Source: Anopheles merus
Lineage: Eukaryota > Arthropoda > Insecta > Diptera > Culicidae
DNA length: 64,000 bases
Direction: 5' to 3'
NCBI RefSeq assembly: GCF_017562075.2
Contig: NC_054082.1
Span: forward strand, 39,134,442-39,198,441
A program made the position numbers and the translations under genes. The notes under the pieces are model-generated. The model worked only from the letters and a program-made list of their open reading frames with translations. It made no database searches and was not told where the DNA came from. Positions 1 through 13,268 of the stretch are shown one piece after another. Position 1 is the stretch's first letter. Each line of letters begins with the position of its first letter.

Positions 1-1754
1 AACACTTTCCACAACACAGATGGTGAACAAAACGCACGTTAGTGTGGGCCGGTGAGGGTCTCATAAAAACTAAAGCGAATGTTAACAAACCCAAACTACG
101 ATATCGCGGCTAATGCATTTCACTTGACAACCACTCACCCTTCAGCCTGCTGCAATCATAACCCAACAAGGTTGTCTTGCATGCTGGTTCGCTTACTGTG
201 CTACCGAGCAGAGAAGCCAGAAGGGCGGAAGCTGTCCGTGGGTTGTCCGCCCCGGTGGAAGCGATCGTCGTTTTTGTGACACGTGACTGAAACTTTTTCA
301 TCAAATCCAGATGGTGTTAACCGCAGGCGTTTGTCGTCACATTCGGAGAAACATTTGAACTCCGCCCGTGAATGTACCCGCCTTGTACTGGGACGAAGAA
401 CCGTTCCGTGCAGTGCTACAATGTGTAAGAGTTTGTCCCAAATTTCATGCACAACTGAACCATCCTCTTGTGTGCACCTGTACATGTGTGTGTGTATCTG
501 TGCAACGGTTCAGCCCGTAATCCTTGCTGCAGGCATTATTTGGAAGGCAGTGCAAAGGAGCTGGATATTGCCAGTTGTGGAATGTTTTTATGAAGTATTC
601 ATTCGACTAGCCCAGCAGCAGCGCACTATTTGCGGAGCAATAACGGACCGGGAAGTGTCTATGCCTTGCAGGGTTTTGATGTCTTGTTCGTGGTGTTTGC
701 GAACTACAGAATCAATGCTAGCGTACAGCGTTTTTTCCCTTTCGGAGAAAATGTTATGGTTTGCAAGGATGGGGGAATTGGCTGTAGCTGAATGTTGTTG
801 TAAAAAGTAATTTTAATGCATTATTTTGCTATACATAAATTCTTAATTGTGTAGCACAAATTTGCAAAAAAAGCAGAAAGTTGTCAGAAAAAATATATAA
901 TTCTATTGAAACATACTAAAGAGTATATGTTAGCAACAATATGAATAGACTACTATTTATCAGCCGTATAAAAGACATGCTAGGAATTTTATGATGGTAT
1001 TATGTGTGTGCAACATCATTACTTTAAGTACCAACACAACCTCCATTATGACACAGCTCATGTATGTTTCATTTGCTAAAACAGTCTGGCGAGCCGGTTT
1101 GCAGCCAATTAATGTAAGGATAATAATTATAACCATTTCGTTGAACAAACTGAGTTCGGGACGTTGTTTGTGTTACGGTTCGGTGCGGTAATCGGTGGTG
1201 TTTGCTAAAAGGCTAACAAAATCGAACCGTACAAAGTGGCGAGCGACTGGTGAGAGTGGCAGGTGAAGGGGGAAATGATTTCACTTTTGTCAAAACAAAC
1301 AGGGATAAAAGTTCAGTGGCAAACGATTTGGGGAGAATCCATCCTAACGAGGGGACAATCAAGCGCTGGTTGACTCTATTTCCTCGCTCTTGCCACCTCT
1401 TGCAGCTGTTTTAAAAAGGGTACCGGGGATTAGGATATAATTTATATCCCTACCTTCCCGTTCGTTCCTCCTCACAATGCGGAAAATATACACATATTTA
1501 TTCATGCGTAGCTATTGTTGGCTATCCGGATCCAGCGGTTGACAAGGGTAACAGAAGAGAAACAGAGAGCGTTCGGGCGTAGTTTTAAACACAGTTCCGC
1601 TGGTTTCAGATCGGATCTTTTGAATCTACAGCCGCGCGTGACCGGTGAAAGTTGGACCCTCCCGTCACCTTACCGTCTGTGGTTCGCTACGGACATGTAG
1701 GACACTCTGCTTTGCCGAAAGTTGGTAAAGAATATCCGCGGTGACGATTATACG
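1..1754. other. Non-coding, no gene recognised
   Basis: No recognisable gene or repeat is seen here. An open frame of 175 codons (283-810, plus strand) has no recognisable domain, ends in a cysteine-rich tail and lies in ordinary sequence, so it is treated as a chance frame. A 17-bp quasi-palindrome sits at 1433-1449. Confidence 0.5.
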
Positions 1755-1768
1755 GCGCCATCTAGTGG
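1755..1768 (-). promoter_or_regulatory. Candidate CTCF-type insulator motif
   Basis: The plus strand reads GCGCCATCTAGTGG. Its reverse complement fits the CTCF core as I recall it, CCASYAGRKGGCRS, at every position. CTCF is an eleven-zinc-finger chromatin organiser that mosquitoes possess, and the Drosophila and vertebrate cores are alike. The flanks are GC-rich. The match is seen in the sequence; occupancy is inference, and one consensus match in 64 kb can occur by chance. Confidence 0.4.
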
Positions 1769-4700
1769 CAGCGCCCGAAAGTGCCGAAACGCAGGCGGTG
1801 TCGCCTGACGACGACGCCCGGGAACAGATTTGACTTATCTTATCAGCAAAGTAAGTCTCGCAAGTCAAATGAGGTCGTGCCGACAAATTTACGGACCCTG
1901 GTTTCCGCTGCTAAACCGGTTCAGTGGAACCGATGGCCCCATTCGTTGCCTTTGTTTTACACGGTTGGGAAAGTTTTCAAACCTCTTTAAGTCTGGAGTC
2001 TGGCGGCTCTACGGGAACCTGTGCATCTTGCGGACCCACGATTGAATACATTGCAGCATTGTGAGAGATTGTTGTAATGCGGCTTTAGCTGCAGGGCGAA
2101 AAGGCTGGCCGGTGGTGGTGTGGAACCGGTTTTGATAAACGATTGCAGTGTTCAATGTTGCAGAAGGTTCATATATTTTCCGGCAATCGGCGTCCTGTTG
2201 AAATGTTTCGGTGCCCAAACTTGCAGCCCGACCACCGCCGCGTTTCGTCTGGGGCCGTTCACCCATTTATCACCGACTTGCCCTGGTATCGCGTGTGTTG
2301 TGTACTTTTGTGCACCGACCGACCCGCTTGTCGGTCCTCGCACCGTTAAATGCAGTCGGTGTGCAGTTATTCACATCCGCCACATCTTCGGGCCCGCTGC
2401 TTCTTGCGTCATGCAACGGTGGCGATACTCATTTGTGCCAGCGTTTGGAGCGAGGCCGAGCTGGGCAACGACGTGGTAGAACGACGAGAACAGGCAAGGT
2501 TGTTTGTGTTGTAGCTGTTTGAAGGTTAGTTTTCCTTACGGCCAGATGCATTTTTCGTCTGCCGGCGTCATGTTCTCCTTCCAGCGAATCCGGCGGACTT
2601 CAACGGTAAAATGTGTTGATAGTACTATGTCTTTGCCCTCATCTAGGCCACAACCAGGGGGATATGTATGTGAGCACGTTTACGAGTGTGTGTGATTTTT
2701 TGCCCCTTGCCCAAACAAATCCCTGTTTACGATGGTATGCCGCTGTTTGGCTTAGAAGTGGTCTGGACAGGACGTTTGCATAAATACACCGCGCCCAGCT
2801 TGCCCACCGGGCACAGAGTTTGTCTTAGCTAGTGGCGTGCTGTTGGTTCATATTTAGACAGCAGGGTGCTTTAGTTAGATCATATTTCTCGCCGTATTAT
2901 GCTAGGTTTGGCCCAATTTTAAAGAACAGTCAGCAAACGGGCGTAAAGCATTAGGCGGAAGAGAGGAGGAAAGAATCTCGATGCAAGCTGAACGTTATTT
3001 GTGGCGCACAGAACAGAATAGAAAGTGGGAAAACTTAAAACGTGTTTGAAGTAATGTTTTTATGTGTCATTTTTTTTCTTTTAAACATTTTTCAACTTAC
3101 TCGGACCCTTTTGCTGAGCTTTTGCTTTTGCTAAGAAAAAGCAAACGAAAATACACTTTCAACAAACAAGATTTCTGAGAAACATTACCACTAAAGCGAT
3201 TAATTTCTGTAAAAGCAAAAGCGGTTGCACAAAAGCACAAAAAAAGCTTTTCATTTTTGTTGTGAGTTTCAGTGTAGAAACACAACGAACGGGTTGAACG
3301 AGGCGCTTAAACAAAACAAAATTGTACAATTTTCCCCAGAATGGCGAGCGGCATATCAAAGAGCTGTGTACATGAATAGCTTTATTTTTTGCGACCGTAC
3401 CTGGTCGTAGCGCACTAACGATACCAGCAATGCCATCAACGCGTTTGTGTTAAAGCTTTAGAACGCTTAGAACATTTTTCCCGAACAATGTGAACCTTCG
3501 TATCGAATGTAAGCGTACATACAACGTCATTCATATGGGTATGGGTTGCATTTCACTAAAGCAGGAAAAGCATTGAAAACATTGTGAAGCAAGGTAATTT
3601 TTGCCATCATAATGGGCATTATTGTCGAATAGATGAACCACTTCGACGATGATCAAAAATAACCATATGAGCATAACTACTAATTTCTGCAAATGCATCT
3701 TCTAGCAAATGGCATCGACGACGATGCAACAATGCCTCGATGATTCGTTATATTTGTTATAAAAATTTATCCTAATTGAAATGCTTTTTGCTCGTCGACT
3801 AATGAACGAATCTAAACCAACGAGGTGTAAATTGCTACTTTGTACATTCTCCACTTCGCCGGGTAACGTATTTGCGCTGATGAATTTCGTAACTGTTCGA
3901 TGATCGTAAATGGATATTTGAAACCTGCTAACGAGGTGTACCCACCGGCTCCCTGTGAGTATAATGAAGGGTACGAAGCATGAGGCAGTCACGTTTTTCG
4001 TGTACTTTGTTAGAAGGCTCACTATTACGTTCTCTGTTTACAGTTTCGCTTGTTTGGTTACGCCTTCCGGCAATGGGCGGGTTGCGTATCATTGCGTAGC
4101 TGTGCGAACCGCAGCGAAGGCTTAGGCTTAACTATGGAACCATCAAAATGACAAAATTGCCGTGCACAGGATGGTACAAAACAACAAAATAAGTAAAAAA
4201 AGCACGAGCTCAAAACAGGGTTTGATGTTTGATGTGGGAATTTTATAGAACTGTTTTTGCTTCATACCATGAGTCGACGGTGATGGTGTGGCAATATACT
4301 GCCCGAAATACGGTGAACACGAATTTTATTATTGTTGGTCGCTTCCACCAGTTATCGCGTTTAGATTGTATTGAAATGGATGAGGTTTTTTGTGAACGTT
4401 GGTTATACTGTTGGAAAATAACATACTCCGGCAGCTAGAGCAGCTTGGTGAAGGATGGATGAAAATGGATTCTACTAAGCCACATGCCTATAAACATACA
4501 CGGGTAGCTCTATAGAATATCTACCAAATAACGCACAAGCCAGCATGCATTCCGTGTCGTTCAATCGCCGGCTATAAAAACCGAACTATTAGCATGCAGT
4601 CGACAAAACGTGTGCCGTGTTGAGAAGGGAGCGTATTGAGTGCTCGAAGCATTACATCGAGTGGTATCGTGGTGAAATATTCTGCCCAACCCAGTTCGGT

Positions 4701-6845
4701 ACCCAGGCGGCTGGAATGAATGATTAAAGCTTTCACTTTGTACCGTCCGCAAGAACACCTTAAATCAAGGGGAAAAAATGAACTTAAAAAAAAATCGTAA
4801 AGTAGCATGTTTCGTTGTTGGTTTTGTGCGTATCGCTTTACTTTCCGGAGAAATATAAATGAGCCTCTTTTGGGTGTCATCTTGGAAACTCAGAAAAACT
4901 CGATTGCACCAAAACACCTCTACCCAGCAGAGGAGGATCGTAAGCACGACGAGCTGTACGGTGCAAAGAGGAAAAAAAGGATGGCTACTAAAATATGACA
5001 TCCTTTCAATATCATAATGGAGGTCGTCGAGAAGGTTGCTTAACGAGCGGACCCGGTGCACTGATTGAAGGTCAAAAACGAGACGGAAAGCTATCAATTT
5101 CAGCCCCATTCACTGCGATGTCACTTTTGCGTAATGTCATGCTGTGAAGCGTTAGGTAAACAAGATGATGGCGATACCGGTCGACAAATGACGTAATTGA
5201 TATGAAATTAAACTAAGGCGTGTGTTTTTTTTTGCATGCAATCCAGTACAGGACACCGGTCGGGGAGCTTTTCGATGGGTACGTTACGGAGAATTGAATT
5301 GCCGCAAGCGCAACTGTGTTATTTGCGAATTCGCTTATTTGCTGATTCATATTTCATCAAGCTATTTATACGTTTTGATTAACTGTGATGATATTTTTGA
5401 GGCACAAAAAAAAACCCGTTTCAGGTTGTAACGTGTTTTTGTTCCCTTTGTTCACGCATTGATATTGCTGCTAGGAACATGCACGAAAACAAGCACAAAC
5501 TGTCAGCTTTTTTGTTGCGACATGCCAACCCGCTAACGAGAAGAAAAACAAAAAAAAAACAACGGCAGAAGTTTGGTACAATATTCAAATCAGCCCAAAG
5601 AAATGGGTTGACTTTGAACGGTATTAACGAAGGATTGTAAACAAGCTCGGTATAGGAAAACGGCAAAGTTATGGCTTTTCGTGCATGATCATAAAAAAAG
5701 TGGAAAACAAAACACCGAAACCATCCTAGCTCGGGACGGAATGAGCGCGACGTAATGTTTTTGTTTCCCGTTGGTGCTGCCCTTCGATTGCGCCATTTCC
5801 TGCACTGTGTGTTTGTGTGGCCGTTTGTGTGTGTGTTTGTGTTTGGGTGGGTGCTTATGCCCGTTTTTTGTTTGTTGTTGTTGTTGGAGTCCGTGAGCCG
5901 TTGCTTTTACTTCTGACTTCTATTGTAATCAAAGAATGATTGATGAACATTATCTGTATGCGTATCTCATTTGTGTCGAACCATATTGCTTTTGACGAAG
6001 GTTTTGACAGATAGCCAAGCGAAGACACGCAAATGGTACAGAACATGGGACAAAAACAAAGTAAGAAATCCCCCCTCCACCCTCCTATATATACACATAT
6101 ACACACACATACACACATGCACTAACGGAAAAGGATGACACTTTCCAGATTGTGCGTTCGGCGAATGCGTATTAGAGCGTGAGCAGATCAAACGAAATCA
6201 TATCGAAATCGAAATTAGATCGATGGCAAAACTGAAGGATATCCAAAAAGGGATGGAATGCACAGGTACACATACCTTTACATATCATTGGGGAACGATT
6301 CCTAGTTCGTCCAAGGTCGTCCCTGCTTGTCTTCGACGTCAGTCTGCTGATGAAGGTTAGCTACCATTTTAATGCGAACATTCTTGCCCTGTTCGGGGGA
6401 AGGCTTCCAAAGCAGAAGCGATAAATAATTTAACCTTCTTGGTAAGAATGTTAATCAACATCTCAGCAAAAGTGGCTCTACTACCGTTAAAATGGAAATG
6501 ACGGTTCGAGCACGGATTGTTTGCATGAAAGTTTTTGCGTGAAACAAATCATGCTTTACAAACGCCTTCTGATAAATGTTGCGGTACTGGCACACAAGTG
6601 GTGTGCACAACAGTACACCACACACCAATCAACGTTACACTTCCATTTCAGCGCTCACTTCACCTAAAGCGCTGGCAAACTGCCATACAGACAAAGCAAC
6701 AAAACAACAGCAACTAAAGCACAACTTATTCCTTAAGTCAATGACAGCAATAGCTTATCGATTGATGCAATACAGTCAGTACCCGGGGAATGGAAGATGC
6801 AAATTTGGACTGCACTTTCTTTCGGTTGTTCTGTACCGAGTCGCT
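1769..6845. other. Non-coding, no gene recognised
   Basis: Only short frames without recognisable domains are seen. A TATAAAAA at 4573-4580 lacks a well-placed initiator or an ORF and is not called as a promoter. (TA)/(CA)-rich sequence lies near 6086-6120. Confidence 0.5.
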
Positions 6846-6858
6846 CCCCCCCCCCCCC
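6846..6858 (+). repeat. Poly-C tract, 13 bp
   Basis: Thirteen consecutive C on the plus strand. It is a mononucleotide run with no linked gene seen. Confidence 0.9.
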
Positions 6859-9800
6859 TAATGGGAGTTTGGGAGTTGCTTACCCGCTATTACCGGGGAA
6901 GAGGATGGAAGTATTTCACTCCGCTTGCCGAAAGTTCGGTAAACTGGGAAATGTTTTTCGTGTATTTTGCTCAGATTCAGTTTTAGCACTTGGCTGGTTT
7001 GTTTGTTATCATAAAAAACTTTTTCATGCAATACTGTACGGTACGTTTCCACAATCCGGTGTAAGGTGTGGGAAGCTGTTTAAAATGAGTAGAGTGCAAA
7101 AGCAACCGGCATGAAAGAGGCATACCAAACGAAATATGTTAGCTACATATGTTTGAACCGGAAGCAGTGCAGTCCAGCTGAACTTTGTGAGTTGAATTAT
7201 GTAGAAAATTTTAACGGGTTTAAGTTAAGATTGATAAGGATGTTTGTAGTTTGTGGAAGCTCTTGCAAAGAGAAGGCAATATGTAACGCATAATGAAACA
7301 TTGCACTCTTTTGGGTACAATGGTGCAAGGATAGTGGATGTAGTACATGAAGTGTATCATAAACTTCCGGCGTGGGAAGTTTGATAAGCAAAAAGTGTTC
7401 AAGTCACAACAGGCGCACAAGTGGAAGTGGGCACATCTTAAACCCGATCTTTACTTCTTGCCCATGAATAAAAAGGATAATATTATGCCAGGGCACAGCT
7501 TACAAAGCCACTTGAGGGTATTATTTTTATCATGGAAAATACAGACTGGCAAAGTGCACACATCATTGATACTTCAGCTGTGCTGCCGAGAGTGATGCTG
7601 GCGAGGAAAAAGCTGAGCGGCACAGTTGTTGAAAATGATTTATGAAGCTTTATGCGGAGTGGCTCTTCTCGGGCTGTTCTGATAGTACATTTAAATAAAT
7701 AAATACATAAAACGTACTTGTACGTCCACCAGCGGGCGTTTGGATGAGCGGTTACATGAATGACGTATGCAATAAAACCGTACAACTATAAAGTACCCAA
7801 ACTAACGGTGATGCAGCCGTATCCGAATGTACACATTCTACTTTAGATGATTAGCGGAATAGTTTGTGCATCTCAAACGCGTTAAATGGGCTATCTTGAA
7901 ATCATAAAACTATGTCAGGAAAGATTGTGATTTTATGTATTAATAATATGACCAAAGTGATAAAATGAAAATGGTCCCCAGCGTACCTTAGAAATGAAAC
8001 CAGTGAACAACATTTCAAATCTCCTCTTAACGAACATAGAAGTTAGTTTTTAAGCTATGATTTCATATAATGTAGCGATGCTCTTGAACGAGATATCACA
8101 CACACCATCGCAAGTCATGATGCCAAATTTTTGACCCGCAAAACCACAAGACTGACTTGATGAATAGAGCAAATAGTGTTTCCCTCTTCACCATGAGTAG
8201 ATAAATTCAAAAGAAAATTAAGCATACAGTGAGTTCTTTCGTGCAACGAATTTCCTACACTGTGTTGACACATTGCACACTTACCTGTGTGAGTGTAAAA
8301 CTATTTGTGAAAAAAGCTAGTATGTGTGCAGCAAGACAAAAAAAATCTGGAAGCATCAATGGAATCAATGAAACTTTGCAACGACAAGAAAGAAAGTGGA
8401 AGGTTTTGTTTATTTCATCGCATAGTTTCTAGTGCAAAACTATCATCGCTTCAAATATCCTGATGTTTTGTTTGCGTCTTTCAAACCTATCTCAAACAAC
8501 ACATGGGAAATCATTCAAAGAGCTCGCTTCTCTCGTTACCTTTAAAATAGTGCCTTATTGAACCGAGCAACGATTTCGACATGGGTTGCAGATTGAAGGT
8601 TTAGATAGAGATCGAGAGGATGCAAAAATTGGTTTGGATTCCCGTACTCAAACGTGCTCTTTTCCCATTCCTCGCACGAGAAGCTCGTTTCCAACCGTAT
8701 GCATTGCACCATTCACCCAATGCACTAATGCACAATGTTGCTATAGAGAAAATTTCCCCAGCGGGAAACACCAACACGGTCGTTTTGCCTCGAGCAATGT
8801 GCAGTTCACTACACGGCGCTCTGCATCTTCCTTACAATGCTACCGAAGGCTTGGTATCAGTACCATGGTGGGTTCGATGTAACGGTGATGATAATGTGGA
8901 CAGGAATGATTACAATTAGCTCGATAGTACCGTAATAGAGGTTGTTTTTCTTTGGGGCAATATTGACGGATAGTTTGTGCGTCGGATGAAGTCTCTTCGC
9001 TCGATTCGGTGTATCGAGAGTATATTTTTCCAACATCCCGTTGCGATCAGATTATAACGAATGTACTGAGAATTTTTATATTCCGAGAGACCAGCCTTGT
9101 TGTAGTGCTGGTGGTGGTGGTTGCCGTAGTTTACAGCCCCATCTACTCAAGCAGGAAGCATTGTACAAATCTAATAAATTGTATAATAAAATCTTGCCTC
9201 GTTCACAGCATGTCTGCTCCGACACAACAAGTGATGCCTCGCGGAAAATAGCAGGAGGTCCATTCGATGACAATAATGCTGCTGTCACGTGGTGCCATAA
9301 CTCTGGCAACCGAGAAGCAGCCCGAAGCGAAAGCAGGTCAGCAGTCGGGCTGACAAGAGAATAAACAAGGCTCAAGAGCGTACAGGTGGGAATTTGAGAG
9401 GTTTTAGCTTGTCACTTTGCTTTGGCTGGGCGTTGAGAGACCGCTGCGCTGAGTTGGCTGAAGAGCGTTTTTCGATAGTCTACAAACGAAATATATAGTA
9501 GTGCTCAAATTAGATATAACTTTATGACATAAAATTTAATCGTAGCTTATAATGGTAAAAAATGCTTCCTGCTATGATTTGAATGGAGTATAGCGAAAAG
9601 TACACGGTTGTTAGAGTGATGAGCAATTCATAGTACTGTATCGAAGTTCTCACCACCCATTCAACTAGCTGTCAGCAGTGGTTTAGACAAGTAGTGAATT
9701 TTTCCTCTTAAAACTTTTGACGCTACCTGACCTAAACGATAAATTGATTTAACTACTTCAATCGTGGCGCACTGCAACCCAATTTGTCTAGCGGTAAGTA

Positions 9801-12077
9801 CGCTTTTGCCGTTGCTGTCGACACAACTTTTACGGCAGTGACAGACAATTAAAGTTCGGGACACTCAACGGCCAAGCTGCTTGCCCCGAACGCTAAGCCA
9901 CGTTGTAAAAGGACACATACAAGCACATACACAAATACATGCAGCTACACTTTAAACGATAATTGACTAGAGCGCAACGAAGGTTCATGAACCAATGGCG
10001 TCCACGGTAGCGAAGGATGATGACTCGCCCAACCTTTGCCAGGTCGGGATTTGTACGGGACTTTTCCAATTATTTCTTGTCACCATTTGCGGGGTGATTG
10101 TTGCGGACATGATGATCTTTTCCCGGAGCCACACAACCGCTGTTGGCGTGACAGTTTAATGGATTCATCATTGTCTTACCTTGATCTACTGCATGCGCTA
10201 CGGGGAAATGTTAAAGCTCGGGGTGATTTTGGTTTCACTACTATAAGCTTCATTTCGTTTAAAGACAGTGTACTGGAGAATTATCTTCCCGGGAAAATCG
10301 TATCGTGAAATCTTCTGTTTTTCGTTCGCTTTTTCTTGCTGATACTGTCTGCAGATAGCTTGAGCAAGTGGCCGACGGCGCCGCTAATAAGAGTCTGACA
10401 AATTGAATAAACCTAATCGATTCAGTCGCTGTTCGAATGCGGCTAATACTACGCTTCGCTCTAGTGTCTCGGTGGGAAAAGCTCTTTCTACCACTGTTTC
10501 CAGGAAGCGCCACGCGTAATAGAAGAGGCAAGCATCACATCGAGCACTAGACAAAACTTTAGTAACTTTAATTGAGTTTATGTTTCCCGCGTTTTCGCGG
10601 AGAAGCTGTACAATATTGACATTAGCAAGCGGAAAGTAGATCGACTAGGCGCGTGTGTTTACCAATGTGTGTTTGTATGTTTATGTGTGTGATAGAGAGA
10701 GAGTGAGCAAGTAAAGGAGAGAAACGAATGATGTCAAGTGATTATTTGCAAATTTGCATAGGTATGTTACGCTTCCCTTCTTGGTGAAATCTTTTTGCTA
10801 GTACCATGTAACGACAAAATTCAGAGCCAAGATAAAGCTGTCGTAAAGAAAATCAGGTTCCACGACGAAGGAACTTTAGTAGACAGTGCACACACATACA
10901 AAAAAACATCTCACCGAAAAGCTGTCTGATGAAAGCAAGCAGCATTTTTTCCACACAGTGTGTGATGAGCGCGTATTGTTTTGCTTTTCTTTTAGCGGGT
11001 AGATAAAAAGCAGAACGCAAAGTTTGGCCTTGTTGGTGGTGGAGGTCGGCGCTCCGAACGTGTTCTTTGCAATGGACCGGTTTTCTACGAAATTAAAGCG
11101 TTACATAGCTGTACCAAAGTTTAATGTGATAATTTGGTTTTATTGTTTGTGTTGCGGCAAAGTTCTATGAAGAACGCGTAAAATAATGTTGCACTTTTTC
11201 ATGGTTCGTCTGTTAATTGGAGTAAGTGATTTTCCAATTCAAACGCAAGATGCCACGGTTGTAGCTTGAAGAGGACAACAAACTAATAAAAGACAACAAA
11301 CCTAGCCGTTTGTAATTTTGTGTTTGATTTTGTGTTTTGTGTGCATTTAATTAACTTTAAAAAAAGTATCATTAACACTTTTTTAAACGTTGTCAAAGTC
11401 GATTGGTTTCACGTAGTAAAATCCATTGAAAATGTACCTAAAAACCTAATGCGGAGTTTTAGAACAAAAATTCAAATTTGTACTCACCTGCTGAACGTAG
11501 CGCTTCTGTACGATGCGAATTTAATCCGTGCCCGACATCAATCATACTTATCGTTACACTGCAAAGCTGTTGTCGAAACGATTTGCCACCGTGGTTGATT
11601 GCGTGACTGATTGCGCGGGGCATATCGACCGTGCCAATTTGATGAACATTGCTTGAGTAATGTAACGATGATCGAACTAGACACAGGTTGATGCGTGATT
11701 GATGATCAATGACTTTTTCATCGTACGTCTCACGCATGCAATCGAAGCATATTTTTTATTGCTTATCAAAGCCATTAGTTTGCGGTAACGTACGCTGGGT
11801 TATGCTTCGCAAGATAAAGCACGCGTTTCATTCGGCGAGTTTCTATAGAAAATTATTTTAAGTGGCCCGTAAAGTATTGCTAAATGATCGAAGAAATTAG
11901 CTGCAGAAAATATCATGCCAGCACGAAAGGCAATTGATTAATTGATCGATGGGATTACAAGAGGATCGGAATAATAATTTTAAAAAACGTGTGCATGACA
12001 ATTTTACGGTATTGGTTTTTTCATGAACAATAAGTAAAAGTTCTCAAAAAAGGTTGTATTTTACTGAAGATTATTGT
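6859..12077. other. Non-coding, no gene recognised
   Basis: No recognised gene, transposon end or RNA. Short frames (for example 8586-8919, 9041-9364) lack domains. A short (TGG)n lies near 9109-9121. Confidence 0.5.
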
Positions 12078-12183
12078 TTTCTTCTTCTACTTGGCGTAAC
12101 GTCCTACAACTACGATAGTTAGTCATAGCTACGGCGGACGGTCCATTCTAGACTTGAACCCACGACGTGCATGTTGTTATCCC
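12078..12183 (-). mobile_element. 5'-truncated tRNA-derived SINE, second-tail subtype
   Basis: Read on the minus strand, this holds the B-box-like GGGTTCAAGTC, a body, and a 3' end GTTACGCCAAGTAGAAGAAG. The same tail, with one change, ends the SINE at 18982-19178, so both belong to one subtype. The A-box half is missing, as expected of 5' truncation. It lies about 60 bp from the 3' end of the RTE element. I could not settle its target duplication. Confidence 0.55.
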
Positions 12184-12236
12184 GAAATATTATGGTTTTC
12201 GCATTTTTTTAAGATTTCAATATGATACAAATTAAA

Positions 12237-12248
12237 TAATTCTAAATA
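12237..12248. repeat. Possible target duplication, 3' side of RTE element
   Basis: TAATTCTAAATA directly follows the RTE tail (left side on the plus strand). It matches TAATTCTAGATA at 16347-16358 in 11 of 12 positions, which would make the pair a target-site duplication. The 5' boundary could not be checked against a family consensus, so this stays tentative. Confidence 0.4.
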
Positions 12249-12265
12249 CTTACTTACTTACTTAT
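12249..12265 (-). repeat. (TAAG)n tail of the RTE element
   Basis: The plus strand reads (ACTT)n just outside the ORF stop. Shorter versions of the same tail begin the RTE fragments at 19388 and 37278. Such tails are produced by target-primed reverse transcription in RTE elements. Confidence 0.75.
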
Positions 12266-12271
12266 CCGGCA

Positions 12272-13008
12272 CTACAACCGCTTTGCGGTCTTGGCCTGCC
12301 TCAGGAGTGTCCGAAACCGCTCACGGTCTCGCGCCTTCGTCTGCCAGTCCGTTATCCCGGCCTTAATGGCGGACGCTTCCACGCCATCTTGCCACCTCAA
12401 TTTGGGCCTACCACGCCTCCTCTGTCCTTGTGGACGGCCTAAAAAGACTTTACGGGCTGGGTCGTCCGTTTCCATGCGTATAACATGGCCAGCCCACCGG
12501 AGCCTGGCGAGCTTTATACGCTGTACGACAGTGAGGTCGCCGTACATCTCGTATAGCTCGTCATTATAGCGGCTCCTCCATTGTCCTTCCACACATACGG
12601 GGCCAAGTATCCTTCTGAGCATCTTCCTCTCGAACGCGGCTAAGAGGGTTTCGTCAGATTTGGACAGTGTCCATGTCTCAGAGGCGTATGTGAGTACTGG
12701 TACTATATAGGTACTATATAGTCCCAGCTTCGTCCGTCGCGACAGATTCTTTGAGGTGAACTGATTTTTCAGGCTGTAGAATGACCGGTTGGCAGCCAGC
12801 ATCCTTGCGCGCAACTCAGCTTCCATGCTGTTGTCGTTGCTGACCTTTGACCCAAGATAGGTGAATTGTGGGACGACTTCAAAAGTGCGTTCACCTATCT
12901 GCACGTCACGCCTACGTAGATTCTGATTATTTGTTGGTGGGCCCGCTGATGTTGCCACCATCAGTTTGGTCTTTGCCTCGTTTATCTGCAATCCGAGGCT
13001 CTCTGCCG
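12272..13008 (-). pseudogene. RTE reverse transcriptase, C-terminal part (cut off by hAT insertion)
   Basis: About 240 codons continue the reverse transcriptase from 14292-16364. The start carries GLQINEAKTKL, the usual segment just after the YADD motif, then VPQFTYLGSKVSND. The C-terminal domain shows LTYASETWTLSK, then FERKMLRRILG, RWAGHVIRM and GRPKLRWQDGVEAS, all typical of LINE C-terminal regions. The frame ends KRL-stop at 12272. It is in register with the N-terminal half once the hAT element and one copy of its 8-bp duplication are discounted. The first methionine at 12991 is not a real start. As it stands this part has no promoter or initiation codon of its own. Confidence 0.85.
13001..13008. 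repeat. 8-bp target duplication, left copy (hAT)
   Basis: CTCTGCCG, identical to 14292-14299. An 8-bp duplication is diagnostic of the hAT superfamily. Confidence 0.9.
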
Positions 13009-13017
13009 TAGTGTTGG
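13009..13017 (+). repeat. hAT terminal inverted repeat, left
   Basis: TAGTGTTGG, perfect inverse of 14283-14291; the similarity fades after nine bases. Confidence 0.85.
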
Positions 13018-13092
13018 CCGTTCCGGTCCGAACCTAGTAAAAAAGTTCCGTTCTTTATGTAGGCCGTACCGTTCCGATCCTTTATACAAAAT

Positions 13093-13268
13093 CGTTCCGT
13101 TCCGTTCATTCCGTTCTTTCCGTTCTTTCCGTTCATTCCGTTCCGTTCCGTTCATTCCGTTCATTCCGTTCATTCCGTTCCGTTCCGTTCCGTTCATTTC
13201 GTTCTTTCCGTTCATTCCGTTCATTCCGTTCCGTTCAATTCGTTCTTTCCGTTCACTCCGTTCCGGTC
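13093..13268 (+). repeat. TTCCG pentamer array inside the hAT element
   Basis: Tandem TTCCG units on the plus strand, mixed with 10-bp variants such as CATTCCGTTC and CTTTCCGTTC. Translation gives Asn-Gly/Met-Asn-Gly strings on the minus strand, which are artefacts. Similar units occur near both hAT ends, so they may be part of the family's subterminal structure rather than a chance microsatellite. Confidence 0.85.

Noticed and set aside
283..810. 175-codon plus-strand ORF
   Set aside because: No domain, ordinary base composition and a start in the middle of competing frames; chance is the simpler view.
4573..4601. TATAAAAA followed by an initiator-like GCAGTC
   Set aside because: The spacing (25 bp from the first T) is short, the initiator is off consensus and no ORF follows.
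10097..10260. Minus-strand 25-codon frame ending at a GTAAGA donor near 10180
   Set aside because: Short, no domain, and no supporting acceptor or partner exon.
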